DNA of 64,000 bases, from positions 211,237-275,236 of the forward strand of contig NZ_JAEHGE010000002.1 of NCBI RefSeq assembly GCF_016097415.1. Direction: 5' to 3'. Position 1 is the stretch's first letter. The number at the start of each line of letters is the position of its first letter. Under the pieces are notes generated by a model. That model worked only from the letters and a program-made list of their open reading frames with translations. It searched no databases and was not told where the DNA came from. Positions 58,710-64,000 of the stretch are shown piece after piece. Origin of the DNA: a sulfur-oxidizing endosymbiont of Gigantopelta aegis. GTDB taxonomy: Bacteria; Pseudomonadota; Gammaproteobacteria; GRL18. Made by a program: the position numbers and the translations under genes.

Positions 58710-60371
58710 TTATTGCTTTTGGCGTCTGGAATCGGCAAAACGTAGTTGGAAGCAGGCACCTTCCTTGATACCAATATATTCCAGTTTTGCAGAATTACAT
58801 ACGGCCATTTCCTGGGAGATGTATAAGCCTAAACCAGTGCCTGAGGCTTCAGTCGTAAAAAAAGGTTCAAACAATTGAGTGATATCATCTTCGGGGATTG
58901 AAATGCCATAATTCATGACTTGCAGATAAATATTTTTGCTCAGGGCATCCACGCCAACAGTGACGACGATAGGACGAAAGTGGTGATTGTGCTCAATCGT
59001 ATGTCTTAGGGCATTTTGAATGAGATTGTTAAATATTTGATGTAGATGTTGGCGATCAAATTGGACTTCGAGGTCTTCACTTTCAAATTTCAGATAAAAT
59101 CGTTCCTGAGGTAATTGTATGTATTCACTCAAAAATTCCTGAATCCATTGAAATAGGTTGATTGTTTCCTGTTCAGCTTGTTGACGGCGACTCAAATCCA
59201 ATACCGTGCCGATAATGTCATTGACGCGAATAGATTGTTTATCAATGATTTCTGTTAGACGTTTATCGGTTTCTTCTAATGTGGGCGATTCGCCTAATAG
59301 CTCGCCTGCATGGCGAATGGCGGCGAGAGGATTGCGTAATTCATGTGCAATACTGGCAGTTAAGCGCCCAAGTGAAGCCAATTTTAATTGCTGGGCTTGT
59401 TGGGTGAGTTCGGCATTGTCTTCAATAAAAATAACGGTGCCGCTTTCACTTTGAGCCCCTAAAGCCGCAAACTTAACATTTAAATCAGAAACCGAGTTTT
59501 CCTGTTTAATTTTATGAATTTGATAGTCCTGTGTCTCTTGCCACGATAGAAAGGTATCACCTAATTCGGGTGAATAGTCATATAAATGCTTAGGCTTATT
59601 AGCATCAGTCGTTTCTTTTATATTAAGTAAATTAATGGCTGTTTCATTAACAAGTTGTACCTTAGCTTGATAATCGACAACGATAATGGCGGTTTGCATT
59701 CGCTGCATAATGAATTGAGTGAGTTGTTCCATATTGGCCAGATCAACCTCTCTCTGGCTGGCTATTTCAACACTTTCTTCGGTTTTTTTGACTAGATAAT
59801 TAGTCAAAAAAGCAATGAGAAATAAAATACCCCCGAGCAGACCTGTTTGTGCATAAGTGGTTGTTATTTCTTGGGTTAACTGTAAATATACCTGATCAAG
59901 CAATAAGATTAAAGTCATTAGCGCGGCGTAAAAAATGGAGGAGTGCCCCATCGATAATATACTGATAGCGGCAATGGGAATCAGTAAAAGTAATCCAACA
60001 CCACTAGTGACACCGCCACTGGCATGCATAATCAGAATAATGGCGCCAAAATCCAGTAATATATGCGCATGAGTTTGAAACCATAATGCCGGCCAGCGCC
60101 AGCGAATAGTAAAGCCATTTAGAATACTGGCAATGAGGTAGCCAAAACTAACAATTTTGAAAAGTTCAGGATGAATGAGACCAAAGGGTCTTATTTCGGT
60201 ATTGGAAAAAATAAGCGCAACAAAAATACCAGAAATAAGCAGGCGGTATAAGTTTAATAAATGTAAGGGCCGCCAAGCTTTTTGTTCTTGAGAAAGATTT
60301 GTTTGAAAATTGGTAGAAAAAAGAGATTCTTTAATATTTTGTTTGCTATCAGACATTTTTGAAGAGGACAT
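58710..60371 (-). CDS. pilS: Sensor histidine kinase PilS
   Basis: Six membrane segments in the first 200 residues, a PAS region (about 215-320), the HisKA box ASIAHELRNPLAAIRHAGEL and HATPase motifs NNLIQNALRH and GTGLGLYIS. 553 residues, as for PilS in Pseudomonas. Phosphorylates PilR to control pilin transcription. Separated from pilR by 70 bases. Confidence 0.94.
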   Translation of the reverse strand: MSSSKMSDSKQNIKESLFSTNFQTNLSQEQKAWRPLHLLNLYRLLISGIFVALIFSNTEIRPFGLIHPELFKIVSFGYLIASILNGFTIRWRWPALWFQTHAHILLDFGAIILIMHASGGVTSGVGLLLLIPIAAISILSMGHSSIFYAALMTLILLLDQVYLQLTQEITTTYAQTGLLGGILFLIAFLTNYLVKKTEESVEIASQREVDLANMEQLTQFIMQRMQTAIIVVDYQAKVQLVNETAINLLNIKETTDANKPKHLYDYSPELGDTFLSWQETQDYQIHKIKQENSVSDLNVKFAALGAQSESGTVIFIEDNAELTQQAQQLKLASLGRLTASIAHELRNPLAAIRHAGELLGESPTLEETDKRLTEIIDKQSIRVNDIIGTVLDLSRRQQAEQETINLFQWIQEFLSEYIQLPQERFYLKFESEDLEVQFDRQHLHQIFNNLIQNALRHTIEHNHHFRPIVVTVGVDALSKNIYLQVMNYGISIPEDDITQLFEPFFTTEASGTGLGLYISQEMAVCNSAKLEYIGIKEGACFQLRFADSRRQKQ

Positions 60372-60385
60372 AATATCAGCCGTTG

Positions 60386-60649
60386 CTATTTTTTATGGTC
60401 AAGATAGCTGTCTAAGTGCTGATAACTACAGAAAAATTGCTTATCTTTATAAATACCCTCTGCCTCAGGGATGTGAACCTTGCAATAGGCGCAAGATTTG
60501 ACTTGTTGCACGGCTTTGGGCTGTTGCTGTGAATCCTGACGTGCTTTTTTTTCTACTTCTTTGACTCGAGTTGACCACGTTTTATTGAGAAAACGATAGC
60601 CCATCCAGGCAAGGAAAAGAATACCTAAAATCAATAAAATGCGACTCAC
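60386..60649 (-). CDS. PP0621-family protein
   Basis: 87 residues with one N-terminal membrane segment (LLILGILFLAWMGYRF) and a cytoplasmic treble-clef-like zinc motif with SCAYCKVHIPEAEG and FCSYQHLDSYL. Typically encoded upstream of pilS in gammaproteobacteria. Function unknown. Confidence 0.85.
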   Translation of the reverse strand: MSRILLILGILFLAWMGYRFLNKTWSTRVKEVEKKARQDSQQQPKAVQQVKSCAYCKVHIPEAEGIYKDKQFFCSYQHLDSYLDHKK

Positions 60650-60770
60650 AAGTGATCCCTGTAAAATTTAAAGAGTGATGATGTAGGCTAAATCATATCA
60701 GAAATGCCATTCTTTTTTATCTAAAATTGTAAAATAACATGAAAGCAAGTTCAAAATAGCTTATCAACAG

Positions 60771-60851
60771 CCTTGAGCTAAGTTAAAATGTCTTGAGCTA
60801 AGTTAAAATGCCTTGAGCCTAAGCTAAAATACTCTGAGCTAGGTTAAAATG
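60771..60851 (+). repeat. Four tandem imperfect 20-base repeats upstream of sucC
   Basis: Unit CTTGAGCTAAGTTAAAATG, copies starting at 60772, 60792, 60812 and about 60833. The first two are identical, the later two diverged (AGCCTAAGCTAAAAT, GAGCTAGGTTAAAATG). They lie 80-160 bases before the sucC start, in the likely promoter region. Spacing of two DNA turns fits a protein-binding array, though simple slippage is possible. Confidence 0.75.
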
Positions 60852-60927
60852 AAACGCTAAATTAAGCAAACTGCTCGGCACTTAGGTCTGCTTTTAATAA
60901 GAAACACAATAATATGGATGAAATATC

Positions 60928-62124
60928 ATGAATTTACATGAGTATCAGGCAAAACAGGTTTTTTCTGACTATGGTATTCCTGTCCCCGAAAACCGCACAA
61001 TAAACTCAGTGGATGAAATTGAGCAGGCGGTGAGTGAATTAGGTGGCAATGAATGGATGGTGAAAGTGCAGGTACATGCTGGCGGTCGAGGCAAGGCCGG
61101 TGGTGTTATCAAAGCCCATTCGATAGACGAAATCAAAGCCTTTGCAGAAAAAATGCTGGGTACTCAATTAGTCACTTTTCAAACCGATGCTCAGGGTCAA
61201 CCAGTCAATACATTGATGATTGAAGTTCCCAGCTCCATTGCTCGGGAGCTTTATTTGGGTGCTTTGGTTGATCGTGGCTCTAAGCGAGTGACGATGATGG
61301 CCTCTGAAGCGGGGGGCATGAATATCGAAGAAGTGGCTGCCAATACACCAGAAAAAATCATTACCCTATCAATTGATCCGGTCAATGGCCTGATGCCTAA
61401 TCAGGTGCGTGAGGCAGGCTTCGCCATGCACTTATCGCCACAGCAACAAAAAGGTTTAATGAAAGTCATGCAAGGTGTGTATCGAATCTTTATGGATAAA
61501 GATGCCTCTCAAGTGGAAATTAATCCATTGGTTGTCACAGAGGATAATGGTTCGGGTGGTGAAGTGGTTGCTCTGGATGCCAAAATCTCTCTGGATGACA
61601 ATGCCCTCTATCGTCATAAAGATATGCAGGCATTTCGTGATCCCTCACAAGAAGATGATAAAGAAAATCGTGCCAAAGAATTTGAATTGAATTATGTACC
61701 CTTGGATGGTGATATTGGCTGTATGGTCAATGGTGCAGGTTTGGCAATGGCAACCATGGATATCATCAAAAACAATGGCGGTGATCCGGCCAACTTTTTA
61801 GATGTGGGCGGTGGTGTTACTAAAGAACGTGTCGCAGAAGCCTTAAAACTGATCCTCTCTGATCCCAATGTTAAAGCCATATTAATTAATATTTTTGGTG
61901 GTATTGTCCGTTGTGACTTAATTGCTGAAGGGATTATTGCAGCCGCTAAAGAAGTGACACTCAGCGTGCCGGTTGTAGTGCGTCTTGAAGGCACGAATGT
62001 TGAGCTGGGGCGTGAATTACTGGAACAGAGTGGTTTGGATATTATTTCCCGAGGTGACTTTACTGAAGCGGCGGTTGAAGTGGTAAAGGCTGCTTCAGCC
62101 AACAAGAGCGAGGAAAATGCATAA
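60928..62124 (+). CDS. sucC: Succinyl-CoA synthetase (ADP-forming) beta subunit
   Basis: TCA-cycle enzyme that makes ATP from succinyl-CoA with Suc[21 protein letters not shown] is the family start. ATP-grasp residues [15 protein letters not shown], the succinate site [12 protein letters not shown], and [11 protein letters not shown] are present. 398 residues. Its stop overlaps the sucD start by one base. Confidence 0.97.
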   Translation: MNLHEYQAKQVFSDYGIPVPENRTINSVDEIEQAVSELGGNEWMVKVQVHAGGRGKAGGVIKAHSIDEIKAFAEKMLGTQLVTFQTDAQGQPVNTLMIEVPSSIARELYLGALVDRGSKRVTMMASEAGGMNIEEVAANTPEKIITLSIDPVNGLMPNQVREAGFAMHLSPQQQKGLMKVMQGVYRIFMDKDASQVEINPLVVTEDNGSGGEVVALDAKISLDDNALYRHKDMQAFRDPSQEDDKENRAKEFELNYVPLDGDIGCMVNGAGLAMATMDIIKNNGGDPANFLDVGGGVTKERVAEALKLILSDPNVKAILINIFGGIVRCDLIAEGIIAAAKEVTLSVPVVVRLEGTNVELGRELLEQSGLDIISRGDFTEAAVEVVKAASANKSEENA

Positions 62125-62990
62125 TGTCTATCCTAATTAATAAATCAACTCGCGTTATTTGTCAGGGCTTTACCGGTCAGCAAGGTACTTTCCACTCCGA
62201 ACAGGCTATTGCTTATGGAACCAATCTGGTTGGTGGCGTAACACCGGGCAAAGGTGGTCAGATGCACTTGGAGAGGCCGGTGTTTAATACCGTGAAAGAG
62301 GCGGTGCAGCAAACTGCTGCCAATGCCACAATGATCTATGTGCCTGCACCTTTTGCTGCGGATGCCATTTTAGAAGCGGCTAACGCTGGAATTAAAGTCA
62401 TTGCCTGCATCACAGAAGGTATTCCTGTACTTGATATGTTGAAAGTGAAAGCAGGCTTGCCCGATGATGTGTATTTAATCGGCCCTAATTGTCCGGGCTT
62501 GATTACCCCAGATGAATGTAAAATTGGTATTATGCCGGGTTCAATTCATCTTAAAGGTAAAATCGGTATTGTTTCCCGCTCAGGCACTTTAACTTATGAA
62601 GCCGTTCATCAAACCACAATAACTGGTCTAGGGCAAAGTACCTGTATTGGTATCGGTGGTGATCCTATTCATGGTATGAATTTTATCGATTGCTTGGCCT
62701 TGTTTGAGCAAGATCCACAAACCGAAGGTATCATTATGGTTGGTGAAATTGGTGGTACCGCAGAGGAAGAAGCCGCTGAATATATCAAGCAAAATGTGAC
62801 CAAGCCAGTCGTCGCTTATATCGCTGGCGTCACCGCACCTAAGGGCAAACGCATGGGACATGCGGGGGCAATTATTGCGGGTGGTAAAGGTACTGCAGAA
62901 GAAAAATTCAAAGCCCTTGAAGCCGCTGGGGTGAGTATTACTCGTTCACCGGCAGAAATGGGCAAGGCAATGTTGGCATTAATGGAGTGA
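62124..62990 (+). CDS. sucD: Succinyl-CoA synthetase alpha subunit
   Basis: Binds CoA ([24 protein letters not shown]) and carries the phosphorylated histidine in GHAGAII near residue 247. 288 residues. Partner of SucC, co-transcribed. Confidence 0.97.
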   Translation: MSILINKSTRVICQGFTGQQGTFHSEQAIAYGTNLVGGVTPGKGGQMHLERPVFNTVKEAVQQTAANATMIYVPAPFAADAILEAANAGIKVIACITEGIPVLDMLKVKAGLPDDVYLIGPNCPGLITPDECKIGIMPGSIHLKGKIGIVSRSGTLTYEAVHQTTITGLGQSTCIGIGGDPIHGMNFIDCLALFEQDPQTEGIIMVGEIGGTAEEEAAEYIKQNVTKPVVAYIAGVTAPKGKRMGHAGAIIAGGKGTAEEKFKALEAAGVSITRSPAEMGKAMLALME

Positions 62991-63000
62991 GTTATAATTT

Positions 63001-63091
63001 GTAGGGTGGGCATGGCTTTATCTGCCCACACGGGCTCAATAGCTTGTATTCATACTTTCAGTGTGGGGCACAAAAAGCGTGCCCACCCTAC
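63001..63091. repeat. Inverted-repeat element between sucD and nadE
   Basis: Outer arms GTAGGGTGGGCA (63001) and TGCCCACCCTAC (ending 63091) with a second nested pair TGCCCACAC/GTGTGGGGCA (63023 and 63061). This GTAGGGTGGGCA motif is a widespread extragenic palindrome or MITE-like repeat in proteobacteria. Between convergent genes, it may also serve as a bidirectional terminator. Confidence 0.7.
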
Positions 63092-63136
63092 GATCACAAT
63101 TATCAAATCAGTCTAGAATAAACGGCTGGACATTAA

Positions 63137-63970
63137 TTATCCATAAATCGTCGGAATTGCTTGGCGCTTATGTTGCGTGTTGGTATAGATTTGTATGATT
63201 TTCTTTTTAATTTCTGCATTAATCTCTTTGCCTTCAAGAAAGTCATCAATTTGATCATATTTGATACCCAACGCTAATTCATCTGCTTTAGAAGGGGAGT
63301 GACACTCTAGATCGGCGGTTGGTGTTTTATTAATCAGTTGTAGCGGTGCGCCCAATGTTTGAGCTATTTGTCTTATCTGGCGTTTATTGAGGCCAAATAA
63401 TGGGGCTAGATCACAAGCGCCATCACCATATTTTGTGTAAAACCCGGTGACATTTTCAGCAGAATGGTCGGTACCAATGACTAAGCCACCTAAAATTCCT
63501 GCAATTTCAAATTGAATGATCATACGTGTGCGAGCCTTAACATTGCCCTTGGCAAAATCAATGGCAAATTCAGATTGTGTTAATAAGCCTTGTTCTTCAA
63601 GCGCACTTAAGGACTCACGATGAATTTCATCCGCGCCTGGTTTAACATTAACGGCTAAACTTTTGTCAGGCTTAATAAAGGCCAACGATGTTTGGGCATC
63701 GACTTCATCTGCTTGCACGCCATAAGGTAAGCGAACCGCAATAAATTGATAGTTGGCATCAGTTTCCTGTTCATTAAGCTGTGTCACTGCAAGTTGCGCT
63801 AAACGACCACAAGTGGTTGAGTCGATACCGCCACTGATACCTAGAATAAGGTGTTTGAGTCCTGATTGTTTGAGTTGCGTTTGAATAAATGTAATACGTC
63901 GCTGGATCTCAAATTCAGCATCAATTTCAGGTAATACTTTCATGTCATCAATAATTGTTTGGGCATCCAA
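63137..63970 (-). CDS. nadE: Ammonia-dependent NAD+ synthetase
   Basis: Last step of NAD synthesis: ATP-dependent amidation of nicotinic acid adenine dinucleotide by ammonia. P-loop [34 protein letters not shown] and KTPTADLE are characteristic. 277 residues, no N-terminal glutaminase domain. TTG start at 63970, chosen because AAGGAG lies about eight bases upstream. Confidence 0.95.
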   Translation of the reverse strand: MDAQTIIDDMKVLPEIDAEFEIQRRITFIQTQLKQSGLKHLILGISGGIDSTTCGRLAQLAVTQLNEQETDANYQFIAVRLPYGVQADEVDAQTSLAFIKPDKSLAVNVKPGADEIHRESLSALEEQGLLTQSEFAIDFAKGNVKARTRMIIQFEIAGILGGLVIGTDHSAENVTGFYTKYGDGACDLAPLFGLNKRQIRQIAQTLGAPLQLINKTPTADLECHSPSKADELALGIKYDQIDDFLEGKEINAEIKKKIIQIYTNTQHKRQAIPTIYG

Positions 63971-64000
63971 AAGCCGGCTCTCCTTGTTATACTAAATTAG

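Noticed and set aside
60771..60851. Short CRISPR array upstream of sucC
   Set aside because: Units are contiguous with no spacers and diverge along the array; no cas genes nearby.
1..64000. tRNA, rRNA, riboswitch or CRISPR features
   Set aside because: I looked for the usual conserved cores (TTCGA loops with acceptor stems, 16S/23S segments, repeat-spacer patterns) and saw none; a covariance-model search would be needed to be sure.

Overview
The window looks like a chromosomal segment of a gammaproteobacterium of moderate to low G+C (judged by eye). The order murC-murB-ddl-ftsQ-ftsA-ftsZ-lpxC-dciA-M23 peptidase-secA, the type IV pilus set pilB/pilC/pilD with coaE-zapD-yacG, pilS/pilR with a sigma-54 pilin promoter, and PEP-CTERM genes all point that way. 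I cannot name the genus from sequence alone.

Layout. 1-9.4 kb holds the end of the division and cell-wall (dcw) cluster (murC is cut by the left edge), lpxC, dciA and a LytM-type peptidase gene. 9.4-19.5 kb is a decaying accessory island that separates the peptidase gene from secA. It holds a secreted-protein gene, a PrsT-like TPR gene, a SEC-C/TPR/sulfotransferase gene and a PEP-CTERM gene, every one interrupted or truncated by copies of one IS3-family element, including one copy nested inside another. 19.5-31.1 kb is core: secA, argJ, a Nudix hydrolase, yacG, zapD, coaE and pilD-pilC-pilB, with pilB split by a one-base frameshift. 31.4-53.8 kb is a surface-glycan locus: wlbA-wlbB-[antitoxin-like]-[PIN domain fused to wlbC], a flippase, an HprK-like kinase, glycosyltransferases, an AsnB-type amidotransferase, a sulfotransferase and a DMFA2-like protein. 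An IS66-family element and two copies of a second IS3-family element have broken several of these. 53.9-60.6 kb returns to pilus genes: a GT-C-like membrane protein with TPR-like tail, pilA, a TfpX/TfpZ-type accessory gene, pilR, pilS and a PP0621-family gene. 60.9-64 kb carries sucC-sucD and nadE.

How it fits together. The glycan genes sit inside what is otherwise a type IV pilus neighbourhood (pilBCD on one side, pilA/pilRS on the other), and a GT-C-like membrane protein follows pilA directly, so pilin or surface glycosylation by this locus is a reasonable hypothesis. The WlbA/B/C enzymes should make a 2,3-diamino uronic acid nucleotide sugar. AsnB-like, sulfotransferase and glycosyltransferase genes would decorate and assemble the polymer, and the flippase would export repeat units.

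Most striking point: a complete PIN (VapC-like) domain is fused in frame to the start of the WlbC/WbpE aminotransferase, directly after an overlapping small antitoxin-like gene and inside the sugar operon. I know of no described system with this layout. Secondary themes are recent IS expansion with reconstructable target duplications, and one-base A/T-run frameshifts confined to pilB and accessory or IS genes while A6-A7 runs in core genes read in frame.
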